From assembly GCA_944393125.1 (NCBI GenBank), contig CALXZB010000005.1, positions 1 through 53,368 on the forward strand: a stretch of DNA of 53,368 bases. Direction: 5' to 3'. This stretch comes from an uncultured Clostridia bacterium (GTDB lineage Bacteria > Bacillota > Clostridia > TANB77 > CAG-508). Each line of letters opens with the position of its first letter. Position 1 is the first letter of the stretch. The translations under genes and the position numbers were made by a program. Below the pieces are notes generated by a model, which was not told the origin of the DNA, searched no databases, and was given only the letters and a program-made list of their open reading frames with translations. Of the stretch, positions 35,301 through 44,607 are shown piece by piece.

Positions 35301-38091
35301 CTGAAAATACAATTTTTGCTGTTTTCCCTGTATAATCTATGTCTAGATTAGAATATACATATGTAATTTCTGGTTTTATAAAATCAGCAAACATTTTTCC
35401 TATTGTATTTTGAGTTACTTCTGTATCTTCAAATTTTATATCTATCCAAGTTCCGTCTACATTAGTTCCATTTTCATCTGATTCCATCATACTTTGGTTT
35501 CCATATTCATCTACTAATACATCTGCAGTATAAGTATCTGCACCTTGTCCTCTTCCTTTTATTTTTAAAGAAATATTTCCACTCCATTCTTTATATGGAA
35601 TTCCTGTTTGTCGAATAGCTTCTTCTAAATTTGATAATTGCACTATGTGTGTTATTTCGTTTTTTCCAGATGTTTCGTTTATTGATGTTGTTCCTGAATT
35701 TACAGTTACTGTTGGGTTAGTTGAACTTGTTACCTCTACACCATCTATAAATACTTGTATGTCTTCTGGTGATAATGTACTTGTTACATTACTAGAATAA
35801 TTTATATTTACATTTTCATCTATTTCTTCTGATTCATATGCTGATCCTTTTAATTCTACTGTTAATGTTTTTCCATCTATATCTAGTGTACTTCCTATTT
35901 TAGTCCATTCTGGTTTATATATTGGCTTTATAATTCCATAATCCAAATATGATGATTGTTCTAGAGATACTGAATTGATATTTACTATATATGCACTACT
36001 TGTAGATACATTTCCTGAATTATCTATTGTTGTTACAACTATAAAATATATACCTGAAGCAGTTAATTCTGTTGCATTTTCTTTTCCTGATAATTTTGCT
36101 TCTCCACCATTTATACTATATGTTGTTGAAACATGTCCACTTAATGCATCTGTTCCATCTTCTACATAAACATATATATTTTTAGTTGTTAATGTATTAT
36201 TTATGTAATCTTCGCCATCTATGCTTCCTTCTTTCATATACAACTTTCCAATAGTTGGCTTTTCATAGTCAAATTGATATGTTCCAAAACATTGATATAT
36301 TTCTCCATCTATTGTTGTAGCTATTCCCTGATTTGATATTCCTACATTTCCTGCATTATCACTTACATTTTTTACAAATAAGTAATATGTTCCAGATACT
36401 TGTGGATTTATCTCAAAAGCAGTTCCACTTGCATAATTTTTCCATTCTCCTCCTAATAATTCAGTAGAACTTGTTGATATGTAATATTGTAAACTTGTTT
36501 CATTTATTCTTGAGTTTACACCATTTGATATTGGATCTTCTGCTGTTATTATTACACTCAAAGGAGAATTTCTCCATGTACATGATGTCGTATCAATTGA
36601 AAAAGATGGTGGTGTTATATCATATATCACTTCTACGGTTCCTGTCATTGCCTCATTATTTGCATTGTCATATGCATGAGCATTAAATATATATGTACCT
36701 TCACCTTGATTTACTTCTCCTGTTGATACATTTGGTATTTCTGCCAAGTTAAAATTTGCATAATATCTATTATTGGTAGAATCGTATGTTGCAGTTATAC
36801 CTTTAAAATTTGATATCCATGTATTTCCATATCCACCACATATAAGTACATCTCTTAATCCTGATTCATTGTCTGATGCTCCTACAACATATGATGTAAC
36901 ATTAAGTTGATTAGTATATTGTTTATCTACAGTTATTGTTCCTGGATTAGGCGGTACAGTATCAACAAATGTTTCTAATGTTTTTCCTAAAACTGAATTT
37001 CCCGCATTATCATATAAATATATATGTGTAATATATTTTCCAACTTCATTATTATGATCAGATATATTTACTCTATAATACCATGTTCCTTCTCCTAAGT
37101 CTGTTCCTTCTGGCCATGGTTGTACTAAATCATCTTGTCCATTTGCATCTGTCCATGTTGGAAAAGCTACTTTGCTCACTCCTGAATTAGCATCACTTAC
37201 TCCATATACATATACATCATATCCTGTTTGTGATACATTTTTTATTTCAGCTGATGTACATGTTGGTGGTGTTTTATCTACATAAACTGTTTGAGTTGTA
37301 GCAAGAGCAGAATCACCTAAATTATCATATATGTAAATATGTGTATAATATGTTCCTCCTTCATTATTATGTTCAGAAGCATTTACTCTATAATACCAAG
37401 TCCCATTACCTAAATCAGTTCCTCTTGGCCATGGTTGTACTAAATCATCTTGTCCATTTGCAGCTGTCCATGTTGGGAATTCTACTCTATTTACTCCATT
37501 TTGATCAGCAACACCATATATATATACATCATATCCATCTTTTGTTGCATTTTTTATTTCACAGCTTGTATATGTTGGTGCAAATTGATATTGGTAATTA
37601 CAAACTGTACATCTTCCTCCATTTGAACTTGTTCCTCCAGTATGACCTGCTGCTGTTCCTGCATAAGTTACGCCACATCCTGAAGTAGTGCATGCATACA
37701 TTGGAGTATGGGTTGTAGCGGTTATTGAATAATATGACACTCTTCCTGAATTAGTATGAGTTTGATATACTCCTCCACATGTTGTGCATCTTCCTCCATT
37801 ATAGTGACTTCCTCCAGAGCAGGAAAATGTTGCTGCACCATTACACTTTGAGCAAAGTGCCCAGTGAGTTCCATTTCCCTCATATGACCAAGATGAAGAT
37901 GTATGGTATTCATATACTTTTCTACTACCATTATTAGTCCAATAACTATGTTGAGTAGTACTTTCCCAATCATAAGTCACAGCCAATATTATATTATTAG
38001 ATATAATACCAACCAATCCTATTCCTATTATAATCATTGTTAAAGTTGAAATAATTAATTTTATTATTTCTTTCCCTTTATTTTTATTCAT
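29395..38091 (-). CDS. giant surface protein with GBS-Bsp-like and C-type-lectin-like domains
   Basis: The 2898-residue protein starts at 38091 (MNKNKGKE) behind GAAGGAG; an ATG six codons earlier has no site. A signal peptide is followed by a Cys-rich stretch with CSKC, CTTCGG and CTVCNYQ (zinc-ribbon-like, about 75-165). Two GBS-Bsp-like repeats (about 170-380, with WYYRVNxSxHNNE) and Ig/cadherin-like repeats follow. A C-type-lectin-like or DUF6273-like domain (about 1040-1350) has GWRVFDIEGD, ISAGNPEDF and a closing GVRAVVSL. Later parts contain an InlB-like SFAGWAEADSNG module and a bacterial-adhesin-style region. No sortase motif is seen at its C-terminus (RKTFIITK). It is a candidate host- or matrix-binding adhesin. 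The lectin-like domain holds an anomalous G+C-rich block. Confidence 0.85.
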   Translation of the reverse strand: MNKNKGKEIIKLIISTLTMIIIGIGLVGIISNNIILAVTYDWESTTQHSYWTNNGSRKVYEYHTSSSWSYEGNGTHWALCSKCNGAATFSCSGGSHYNGGRCTTCGGVYQTHTNSGRVSYYSITATTHTPMYACTTSGCGVTYAGTAAGHTGGTSSNGGRCTVCNYQYQFAPTYTSCEIKNATKDGYDVYIYGVADQNGVNRVEFPTWTAANGQDDLVQPWPRGTDLGNGTWYYRVNASEHNNEGGTYYTHIYIYDNLGDSALATTQTVYVDKTPPTCTSAEIKNVSQTGYDVYVYGVSDANSGVSKVAFPTWTDANGQDDLVQPWPEGTDLGEGTWYYRVNISDHNNEVGKYITHIYLYDNAGNSVLGKTLETFVDTVPPNPGTITVDKQYTNQLNVTSYVVGASDNESGLRDVLICGGYGNTWISNFKGITATYDSTNNRYYANFNLAEIPNVSTGEVNQGEGTYIFNAHAYDNANNEAMTGTVEVIYDITPPSFSIDTTSCTWRNSPLSVIITAEDPISNGVNSRINETSLQYYISTSSTELLGGEWKNYASGTAFEINPQVSGTYYLFVKNVSDNAGNVGISNQGIATTIDGEIYQCFGTYQFDYEKPTIGKLYMKEGSIDGEDYINNTLTTKNIYVYVEDGTDALSGHVSTTYSINGGEAKLSGKENATELTASGIYFIVVTTIDNSGNVSTSSAYIVNINSVSLEQSSYLDYGIIKPIYKPEWTKIGSTLDIDGKTLTVELKGSAYESEEIDENVNINYSSNVTSTLSPEDIQVFIDGVEVTSSTNPTVTVNSGTTSINETSGKNEITHIVQLSNLEEAIRQTGIPYKEWSGNISLKIKGRGQGADTYTADVLVDEYGNQSMMESDENGTNVDGTWIDIKFEDTEVTQNTIGKMFADFIKPEITYVYSNLDIDYTGKTAKIVFSVTDKYFEQSTLTIDDLRILVDGEEPNWATVEEASSTDNTKPVKELTNITDVTQEINGVQKIVGKEYTITLKNLQQTPNNGYDYSGIVTLLIPQGKVLDTSGNANNAQTITVGVNIPEEKEYKSPSEIFDPTGENEDGLHIGDFVNYDAGTWTEEEINSIQTGLKTSLVTANNSTSLPTQNFQFGGFTAGSSRNGNATPNTKYGQYDYVKDAETGEAITGWRVFDIEGDRVTLISAGNPEDFYHAYGTKYAFISEYILTGNINSRWSSGTTEAENYQKRNWDMYLNTSQYGASAGVLTKAMLDAWYAKYTDTPNANTFTQSTFQKIYQEPYFKYQNMIENYSYYWLSYAFNSYSVYSVTPNYRYLNGNNNDLACGVRAVVSLKSNAQFTAKKTGTKTVTGGNTTTYGGNQTYNVWDIKTKEQWEEEIVVDVVDPIISVTENGLSSRNEENSIDTTEKTVTVVIQGEDKYLAQGNLLDQEYIDKIKVQIEDYNGNIIEDASAQELKITKPDGTNVEDQTELNKYTTRVIKNITELDSTDSTIAYQIVLSNFGTFEGKVTLIIPEGAIVDTSGNENLETPVLIGNSTYTTSFKDSMVDFIRPVWKYVNADTTRFETEGSISFTVKGIDTRLDLENSNLEVSDLKIMKDGELYLDGTNAEDATKISINNDETSTTEKSKTYTITLTGLTETGTYSIVLAKDILIDEFSNTNVGTTITFSNAELPPNTDRYNNITYHVSTNIESEHKSYVHELLTGNTTSYRPSTIGELFNNGENPLFAESMYETLETGETIYAPKSFAGWAEADSNGNAIENGTIYGLYDEIPNSVTHLKAMWQDATVVFVSASTGNNANSGKLPTEPVQDLQTAYNKINSTGTAENNIIVIMDAVEWNNTETLTGNATITNLYAGIDYRTQGAELKISSDTTIEGDITFDNIKLYTDDINNNLIINSNSDLILSRGITTPADKYTFGTVEGGNLEPETIRIEAGKYNSIIAGSTETTGTTTGTVHKVVIGNKRDALVGNNEKLTITSEDRAIYLRALNGTTKGTVEFEMYSGKVKGNIYGGANLSETSISTVVNNMSFYGGEIDGDIYGGNDDGFIESSKITLENQLYSTIKFEGSIFGAGKNEKVTNTSIYLTNFGTTLEPQRLVSIERVENVYIGNSCIELTGRSDTNNLNPKASYTLNNIKSALTIYDNTTLYLQRGFNKVGGFNSYSELNEDNTGTKATMTNTQNKLYTLEGVNLIFAKVEGDLSDRNTEDIWGDVNGMTSFGLYTVNENGEKQYDEDLFKIGTYVEGREKTNHDIAIDGFYKSFSDGSYEIIGIIDNGTNYDWILGEKVKKYEVQLIASKSEKDGTAELELDYNYLPEATYEITGISTNSLVNANNININLIDPLTVPITSQDANNTFGLTVETIESGWYSQKTATIYKDSIEGDALFEKDNSTSPGTIRFKIHNSTNITEENDLGYINLLLTGTNPNGESFDIVVAVNLKTVVEESLEVEETEKLQYIPTFTNKEEKELNYTTDSKVDITYTMYKAVTENPYSTGDYRVLSSTMKLPAGTRITMNDRAKNKVYYYHVTGNETEYRLSDFIEMDSLNSYYTDSDTYYHQTDGYVLEKYDISIDFLDANISSNQLSQEIYLELRSADGAVKYDNGDTSITYSLYYNKNAIMEETINNEGQTYLVSENNEIQFTIDASLIEKETANNNIIMDTKYYDKMEGIIVEIIDEHGERVKIPENGEIKIVNANDTTENYLADSTGVIRIPLMQGLSSITKNYKMIIDEQDIASGNCTVNIYFFASDNGKHMGNEENISKQFNITFGEEQEIGIKVEATNESRVINQETGLNLEGNSGIDMKITVEKPITESNIRVELYKRDETYTDVNDESTYTGTSYTLVDLKDYLDGTWKTPEQSDSLLKSDGNYQYVIMSRKIHTSLTEIIDLKNAIKENIATGEYKLVIKLYERNTLVETLRKTFIITK
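34160..34275 (-). other. candidate diversity-generating-retroelement variable region
   Basis: Within the lectin-like domain of the 2898-residue protein, G+C is about 50% by hand count over 34141-34260, against 33-38% at the matching sites of the two paralogous domains in the 2028-residue protein. The coding strand is rich in NNC and NNT codons where AAC or AAT would fit as template (AAC, TAC, AGC, GAC, GGC, TTC, TAT). The encoded stretch is Asn/Tyr/Ser-rich and runs into GVRAVVSL, the usual position of a variable region. A G+C-rich run at about 34171-34190 could act as the initiation-of-mutagenic-homing element. No template repeat or reverse transcriptase lies in the window. Confidence 0.55.
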
Positions 38092-38184
38092 ATGTTTCTC
38101 CTTCTGCATAACACTATTATAACTAATAATTGATTTGTATAAATATACTATTTTTATATATTTTTCTTTTGTTTAATTTTTGAT

Positions 38185-41100
38185 TTATCTTGCAGTTTTA
38201 TTAATTTTAAATGAAGATTGATCCAAATAAATTGTCTCTGGCGCATATATTACAATCTCTGATGAACCACAATTTTGTGCAAAACCTTCATGTTCATATG
38301 CTATTTGTGTAAAGAGTGGTCCCAAGTCTAATGTTTTCATTGACATATGCCCACAATTATTAAACATATTTGTCATATCAAATACATTGCTTGTTTTGAA
38401 TTTATCTCCCAAATCTAAACTTTTTAGTGATGTATATCCACATGAATCGAACATTCCACTCATATTAGTTACATTGCCTGTATCAAAATTATTTCCTAAG
38501 TCTAATTTTGTCATTTTCATATTTCCACAATTATTAAACATATTAGACATATTAGTTATTCTACTTGTATCAAAGCTATCACCTAATTCAAGAGTAGTCA
38601 TTGATCTATATCCACAATTAGAAAACATAGCTTCCATATTAGTAGCAAAATCTAGATATAATAAATTTAAATTTATTATTGTTTCTGTTGATATACATTT
38701 TTCTGAATATCCTATATATGAAAACAAGTAACTAGAGTCTTGATTTGCATATATAGGAAGATTACTACCTATATACACCGTATATGGCGCTGATGATTGT
38801 AAAGTCCATGCTAATATTGTTTTATCTTCTACAGCTGATACATCCCATACTCTTTGTACTCCTACTGCATATGCACCTTCTAAACTATCCACAAATTCGA
38901 TTTTTTCTATATCTTGCCTTGCAATTGGGTTAATTGTAGATACTTCGTTTGGATATACTGTTGTTCCTACAGATTCTCCTAAAAATGGACTTGTTGCTTC
39001 TATTTCGTTTGTAGCTGGTCTTAATAGATTGTACAACACAAAATCCGTTAATTTACTACTATTACCATATAAATCCGTTAATACTCCTTGAGAAATTTGA
39101 ATTTTTACTTGATTTGCATTTTCAGGAAATCCTGTTACTTTTAATGCATATTTTTCACCATACTTAAATGTTGTAATCTCTCCATCAACTGTTCTTTCTT
39201 CTGTTAAAGGGGTTATCGATGTTAATGTTTTTGTTATTCCGTCTGTACTTTCTTGACCATTTACCATTATTTTGACTATATTATCTAAATTTTCTACTGT
39301 CAAATTACTTGATTCAAAAAATTTATCTGTTCCTGTAAATACTATTATTGCTGTTGATATTCCTCCATTTTGAGATCCATCTATATCTATTTGTGAGCTT
39401 TCAATCTCAAATGCTGGATCTACTACATCCACTATTACAGGATCACTACTCACTTCTTGTTCGGTATCATTTTCTCCTTGTTTTATATTCCAAACATTAT
39501 ATGTTTGTTCATCATCATATATTACAGTTTTCGTTCCTGCTCTCTGTAGCATCAAATCTGATGATAGTGTTACTAAAACACGGATTCCTCTAGATGTTCC
39601 AACCTCTACCCAACTAATCCCCCATTGTGAATTAGCATTTTCATACATTCCATTTTCTTGTGGTGTTTGGCATAAGAAATGAGCTACTCCTGATTCTATC
39701 ATATTAGAATATCTTTTATGCTGTTCTGTTTTTATAAGTGCATATGTTGTTCTGTCAGTAACATCTGCATTAGGTGTGATATATTTGTTATACCATTTAT
39801 TAAGATCATTTACTGTAAGTGCTTTTGCACTTTCTCCCATTTGTTCTGTATTTACGTAGTTACTCCAATCTCTTTTCTGATAATTTTCTGCTTCTGTTGT
39901 TCCATTATTCCATAAGCTATTTATATTTCCACTTAGTATATACTCACTTTGATATCCCGAAAACATCAATGGTTGGCTAAAATCTTCTGGATTTCCTGCT
40001 GATATCAGTGTAATCTGATCTCCTTCTATATCAAATACTCTCCAACCAGACAAATTATTTCCAGTTGAAGCATCTTTTATGTAACTGTTTCCATCATATC
40101 CAGATTCTATCGCACTTGAGTTTTTACTACTTCCTGCAGTAAATCCTCCAAATTGGTAATCTCCTGTTGGTCTTGTAGCAGTCCCACTAGCTGTTGTTAA
40201 ATTATTTTTTGGTCCTACTTGAATTGCATCTATTTCTTCTTGTGTCCATATTCCTGCGTCATAGTTTATAAAATCTCCTATATGTAGTCCATTAACATCA
40301 TTTTCTTCCAAATCAAATAATTCACTTGGTTTTTCTGGCTCTGTTTCTTTTATGTTCCAAACATTATATGTTTGTTCTCCTCCATAAGTATCCATATTTC
40401 CGCCAGTTAATGTTTTTGTTCCTGTTTTTGATATTAAAACATCTGATGACAATGTTACTAGCATACGTATTCCATAAGCATCATAACAATTAGCAGATAT
40501 TTCTCTTCTTTCTGTACTAATAAAATAATTAGCAAACGGATCTCGCGCTTCACAATACCAATATAATGAATAATTATCTACTATGTTTTGATATTTTAAG
40601 TATGGCTCTTGATAGATTTTTTGAAATATTTCAACATCGTTAAATAAGTTTTCAGTCTGTTCTATATACTTGCTATACCACTTGTTTAAAGTAGACATTG
40701 TTAATGGTGTTGCACTTTGTGCATATTGTGTTGAATTTACATAAACTTCCCAGTTCTTTCTAATTACTATATTGCTAGGATCCTCAATTTCCACACTAGC
40801 CCAATTGCTATTTATATTCCCAGTTAGTATATATTCTCCTTGAAATGCTTTAAACCAATCTATGTACATAGCTTCTGGATTTCCTGCTGATATCAATGTT
40901 ACAGTTCCATCATCATTTATATCAAACACTCTCCATCCTGTAATATCTTTACTTGTTCCATCACTTGTTTTTTCCTTAATATAATCATATGTTATTCCAT
41001 CCCAAGAACTTGCTCTTACATTTCCGTTTCTGCTTGTTCCTTCTTTAAATCCTCCAAACTGATAATTTTCTGTTGGCAATTCTTCACTACCATTTGCTGT

Positions 41101-44100
41101 TACTAAGTTTCCCACTTCTCCTGTCTGTATTGCATTAATTTCCTCTTGTGTCCATGTTCCTGCATCATATTCTATAAAATCTCCTATATGTAATGCATTT
41201 GCATTTGTGCCTGTACTATCAAATATTTGACTTGGAGATGCATATACTTCTTGTGTTTGTATTTGTATATTGACACCTACAGTTATCGTTTGAGCATTAT
41301 TTCCATTATCAGATGTGTCTAGTATTTTTCCTTCAGGAATTAATATTGTAACAATACCACTATAATTAAGATATTTATCTCCTTCTTCTATATATTTTTG
41401 TTCTAATCCAGTTATTTCTAAAGTATATTCTTTTCCTATTACTTTTTCAGTACCATTTACTGTATCTGTAATATCTGTTATACTTGTAAATTCTCTTTTT
41501 ACTTTTTCCCAGTTAGGTTCTTCATTATCTACTAATATTGTTAAATCTTCTACATTCAAATTTGAAATATCAAAATATTTATCTGTAACTGAAAATACTA
41601 CTTTCAATGATTTTGAAACATAGTCAATATTTCCTTCACTATATATATATTCAAATACTGGTTTTAGTGTATCTACTTGCCCTAATGTTAATGTTTGTTT
41701 AATACTTTCATTTCCTGCTTTATCTGTTAAAGTATTAGCTTCTATTTCTAAGTCAAGTTTTCCACTCCACTCTTTATATTTTTTTCCTGATTGCTTTTTA
41801 TCTTCTTCAAAATTAGATAATGTTAATTGATATACAACTCCTTCATCTGTTTCTGTTGCATTACTTAATTTCTTTGTCAAAGTATTAACTCTTATTCCAT
41901 CTATATATATAACTATATCCTCAGCACTTAACGAGTATGTTTCTATACCACTCAAATTATCCTTTCCTACTATATCTACTGTTAAAGAATCATTTTCTTT
42001 ATCAATATTTGAGTTTTGAATTTCCCATTCTGGACTTTCATAGTCAAATTGATACTCTCCAAACATTTGATAATCGGTTGAGTTTATTGTTTTATCGCTT
42101 CCATTAGATTTACTTACATTTCCAGTATTATCATAAATATTTTTTACAAACAGATAATATACTCCACTTGTTGGAGGATTCATTTTTATTGTATCTCCAC
42201 TATTATAAGTTATCCATTCTCCACCTGACAATGTATCTTCACTATTAGAGAAATAATATTCATACACATTATTTAATGCCCACCCTGAACCTCCAGTTTC
42301 TGAAATAGTTAAACTTGTATCTAGTTCCGAATTTCTCCATGTGCATGATGGTGGGTTTGCTGTTATTATTGGAGCATCATAATCAAATAAGTATGGTCCA
42401 TATCTATGGTATATTGTTCCACTCACACTAACATCGCTACCATTTGAAGTACTCATATTTCCAGCATTATCACTTGCTCTTTTTATAAACAAGTAGTATG
42501 TTCCACTTACTCCAGGGTTTAATGAAACTGCATTTCCGCTTGTATAATTAGCCCAACTTCCCCCTGACAGTGCTGTTGAATTATTTGATAAATAATATTG
42601 ATATGAATTTGACGAGCTAAGATCTGATCCTCCTGTATCTGTTGTTGTTATTGTTGTATCTAATCCAGTATTTCTCCAAGAACATGATGTTACACTATTA
42701 GATAACGTAGGTACAATTTTATCGAATCTATATGGTCCAAATCTATGGTATGTTGTTCCTCCTATATTTACATCTGTTCCATTTGATATACTCACTGCTC
42801 CAGCTGTATCTGTTACTCTTTTTACAAATATGTAATATGTTCCTGATGAAGGATTTATATTAAAACTTGCTCCACTTGAATATCCTGTCCAGCTTCCTCC
42901 TGATAATGCTGTTGAACTAGTTGATAAATAATATTGATACGAATTTCCAGATGATAATCCAACACTACTACTTGCTGAAATAGATAAACCTAATGCAGAA
43001 TTACGCCATCCACATGAAGTTGTGCTTACTGTAATTTGTGGTGGCACCTCATATTCTATTATTATATAATTATAAAGATTTGTATGTCCTTCAGAATCGC
43101 TTATCCATTGGTTTATTTTATATTTACCTGGTGTATAACCCGTCCATGAAGTATAGTGGTTACCATCACACTTTTTATCTCCATCAGGAGTTACGCAACA
43201 ATATGCTGAAAATTTTAAAGTTACTGAACCACCTATCGGAATTTTTACTGTAAATGTTTGATATGTTCCAGAACAACTTCCTGATTTGCCACTGCTTGTT
43301 GTCCATCTGAATGATGGTCCTTCAAGCGCTCCAATATCTTCTCCTGGGTCTGGATCAATCACATCATCACCAACAGCATAAACAGAAAATGTTCTTGCCT
43401 CAAAACTAATATTACCCTCAGTATTTTCTTTAACATTTATTTTTTCATACGTATTATCTTCTTTTACGTGATATACTTGTGATTTCTCAGATATATTTGC
43501 ATCTGATATTGTAACTTCACATGTTACTCCAAAATCTTCTGGATTTATTTCAACTGTTTCTACAATTTTTTCTGGTTCTGCATCTGGATTAGCTTCATCT
43601 ACTGGACCTTCTGATATAACTTTATCTAATATTTTTATATCATATGCTACTTTTATTTCTTTATCTTCAAAAATTTTGTTTAATTGTTCTTGTGACACTT
43701 CTTCTACTTGTAGTTCAGCATTTACAGGCAAATATCCTTTTAATTCAACTAATTTTCCATTTGTTTCATCTTCATATTTTAAAATTTTGTAATAAAATTT
43801 TTTTGATGTTTCGCCTAATTCTATTTGTTTTATTTCTTCATCGTTTTTTTCAGACAACAATATTCTATTATATGTATTATTAGTACTTGGTTCAAGAATT
43901 GCTACATCATATTTTAGTTCAATTTCTATATTTTTACTCTCTAATTGTTCTTTAGTAAGATATATTTTGTTATCAACTATTTCTAAATTTGTTTCATCTA
44001 TACTCGCTTTTACTACTTGACTAATTTTTTTATTATTAACACATTCCGGAATTTGAATTTCATAAGAATTGTCTTCAATTTGATTTGCTTCTAATTTAAA

Positions 44101-44271
44101 TTCTTCATTTTCCAAATATCCATAATTATCTAAAGCTGTTGCTGATACTTCTACTACTTTTTCTGCACGTGACCTATCAATATTTTGATAAGCTCCTATC
44201 ATTATGGCTATTATCATTAATAAAATTATAATATTTCTAATTTTCTTTCCAACTCTTTTGTTTTTTAACAT
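38185..44271 (-). CDS. giant surface protein with C-terminal DUF285 repeats
   Basis: The start is set at 44271 (MLKNKRVGK) because GGAAGGAG stands upstream; a longer frame to 44307 lacks a site. The 2028-residue protein has a signal or anchor helix (about 15-32), an acidic N-terminal region and three related domains of about 95 residues (about 410-760; SCxWRNSxL opening, ISGTYYLFVKR-like core). Ig-like repeats (DKYFDISNL type) follow, then two lectin-like/DUF6273-like domains (about 1010-1297 and 1317-1597). DUF285 repeats with FDTSRITNMSNMF (about 1877-2010) close it. The two lectin-like domains lack the G+C-rich block of the paralogue in the 2898-residue protein. It is the first large gene of the surface cluster, behind a small leader gene. 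The role is adhesion or matrix, by inference. Confidence 0.85.
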   Translation of the reverse strand: MLKNKRVGKKIRNIIILLMIIAIMIGAYQNIDRSRAEKVVEVSATALDNYGYLENEEFKLEANQIEDNSYEIQIPECVNNKKISQVVKASIDETNLEIVDNKIYLTKEQLESKNIEIELKYDVAILEPSTNNTYNRILLSEKNDEEIKQIELGETSKKFYYKILKYEDETNGKLVELKGYLPVNAELQVEEVSQEQLNKIFEDKEIKVAYDIKILDKVISEGPVDEANPDAEPEKIVETVEINPEDFGVTCEVTISDANISEKSQVYHVKEDNTYEKINVKENTEGNISFEARTFSVYAVGDDVIDPDPGEDIGALEGPSFRWTTSSGKSGSCSGTYQTFTVKIPIGGSVTLKFSAYCCVTPDGDKKCDGNHYTSWTGYTPGKYKINQWISDSEGHTNLYNYIIIEYEVPPQITVSTTSCGWRNSALGLSISASSSVGLSSGNSYQYYLSTSSTALSGGSWTGYSSGASFNINPSSGTYYIFVKRVTDTAGAVSISNGTDVNIGGTTYHRFGPYRFDKIVPTLSNSVTSCSWRNTGLDTTITTTDTGGSDLSSSNSYQYYLSNNSTALSGGSWANYTSGNAVSLNPGVSGTYYLFIKRASDNAGNMSTSNGSDVSVSGTIYHRYGPYLFDYDAPIITANPPSCTWRNSELDTSLTISETGGSGWALNNVYEYYFSNSEDTLSGGEWITYNSGDTIKMNPPTSGVYYLFVKNIYDNTGNVSKSNGSDKTINSTDYQMFGEYQFDYESPEWEIQNSNIDKENDSLTVDIVGKDNLSGIETYSLSAEDIVIYIDGIRVNTLTKKLSNATETDEGVVYQLTLSNFEEDKKQSGKKYKEWSGKLDLEIEANTLTDKAGNESIKQTLTLGQVDTLKPVFEYIYSEGNIDYVSKSLKVVFSVTDKYFDISNLNVEDLTILVDNEEPNWEKVKREFTSITDITDTVNGTEKVIGKEYTLEITGLEQKYIEEGDKYLNYSGIVTILIPEGKILDTSDNGNNAQTITVGVNIQIQTQEVYASPSQIFDSTGTNANALHIGDFIEYDAGTWTQEEINAIQTGEVGNLVTANGSEELPTENYQFGGFKEGTSRNGNVRASSWDGITYDYIKEKTSDGTSKDITGWRVFDINDDGTVTLISAGNPEAMYIDWFKAFQGEYILTGNINSNWASVEIEDPSNIVIRKNWEVYVNSTQYAQSATPLTMSTLNKWYSKYIEQTENLFNDVEIFQKIYQEPYLKYQNIVDNYSLYWYCEARDPFANYFISTERREISANCYDAYGIRMLVTLSSDVLISKTGTKTLTGGNMDTYGGEQTYNVWNIKETEPEKPSELFDLEENDVNGLHIGDFINYDAGIWTQEEIDAIQVGPKNNLTTASGTATRPTGDYQFGGFTAGSSKNSSAIESGYDGNSYIKDASTGNNLSGWRVFDIEGDQITLISAGNPEDFSQPLMFSGYQSEYILSGNINSLWNNGTTEAENYQKRDWSNYVNTEQMGESAKALTVNDLNKWYNKYITPNADVTDRTTYALIKTEQHKRYSNMIESGVAHFLCQTPQENGMYENANSQWGISWVEVGTSRGIRVLVTLSSDLMLQRAGTKTVIYDDEQTYNVWNIKQGENDTEQEVSSDPVIVDVVDPAFEIESSQIDIDGSQNGGISTAIIVFTGTDKFFESSNLTVENLDNIVKIMVNGQESTDGITKTLTSITPLTEERTVDGEITTFKYGEKYALKVTGFPENANQVKIQISQGVLTDLYGNSSKLTDFVLYNLLRPATNEIEATSPFLGESVGTTVYPNEVSTINPIARQDIEKIEFVDSLEGAYAVGVQRVWDVSAVEDKTILAWTLQSSAPYTVYIGSNLPIYANQDSSYLFSYIGYSEKCISTETIINLNLLYLDFATNMEAMFSNCGYRSMTTLELGDSFDTSRITNMSNMFNNCGNMKMTKLDLGNNFDTGNVTNMSGMFDSCGYTSLKSLDLGDKFKTSNVFDMTNMFNNCGHMSMKTLDLGPLFTQIAYEHEGFAQNCGSSEIVIYAPETIYLDQSSFKINKTAR

Positions 44272-44325
44272 TTGACTTCTCCTTCCAAAAAAAGCATTTA
44301 TTACCAATAAAAAAGAATATTATGC

Positions 44326-44424
44326 TTATTGTTTATGTTTATTAGTACCTTGCATAATATCCTTTTCAAATTTACATTTTTTATCAACATTTATTAAAAT
44401 TTTATTTTTATTTATATTCATCAT
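44326..44424 (-). CDS. 32-residue leader ORF before the giant surface gene
   Basis: An ATG at 44424 follows AGGAGG by 10 bases, and a second ATG comes right after it. The 32-codon product is Asn/Lys-rich and hydrophilic, with one Cys and no membrane helix. It stops 55 bases before the 2028-residue gene start and is the first coding unit after the promoter at 44482-44510. It may be a small regulatory leader peptide. Its strong ribosome binding site argues that it is translated. Confidence 0.45.
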   Translation of the reverse strand: MMNINKNKILINVDKKCKFEKDIMQGTNKHKQ

Positions 44425-44481
44425 TTTTTGTTTTCCTCCTTAGTTAAATGTCTTTTATTTTATACTCATTTATACTTCTTT

Positions 44482-44510
44482 ATCATAACATATTATCTTA
44501 TTTTTCGCAA
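44482..44510 (-). promoter_or_regulatory. promoter of the giant surface-protein operon
   Basis: On the minus strand TTGCGA (44505-44510) is followed after 17 bases by TATGAT (44482-44487). It lies about 58 bases upstream of the leader ORF and downstream of the tRNA terminator. Confidence 0.6.
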
Positions 44511-44564
44511 GTGTTTTTCGACATTATTATGTAAGGAATATTATATTTTTTATAAAAAATTGTC

Positions 44565-44607
44565 AAAAAAAAACTACATCAATTTCTTTATGAATTGATA
44601 TAGTTTT
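44565..44607 (-). terminator. terminator of the tRNA gene
   Basis: AAAACTA-ATCAATT / AATTGAT-TAGTTTT forms a long stem with one mismatch, directly after the tRNA 3' end, followed on the minus strand by a T-run of nine. Confidence 0.85.

Noticed and set aside
37722..37973. 83-residue minus-strand ORF inside the 2898-residue gene
   Set aside because: It is an alternative frame of the giant gene's N-terminal region without its own ribosome binding site.
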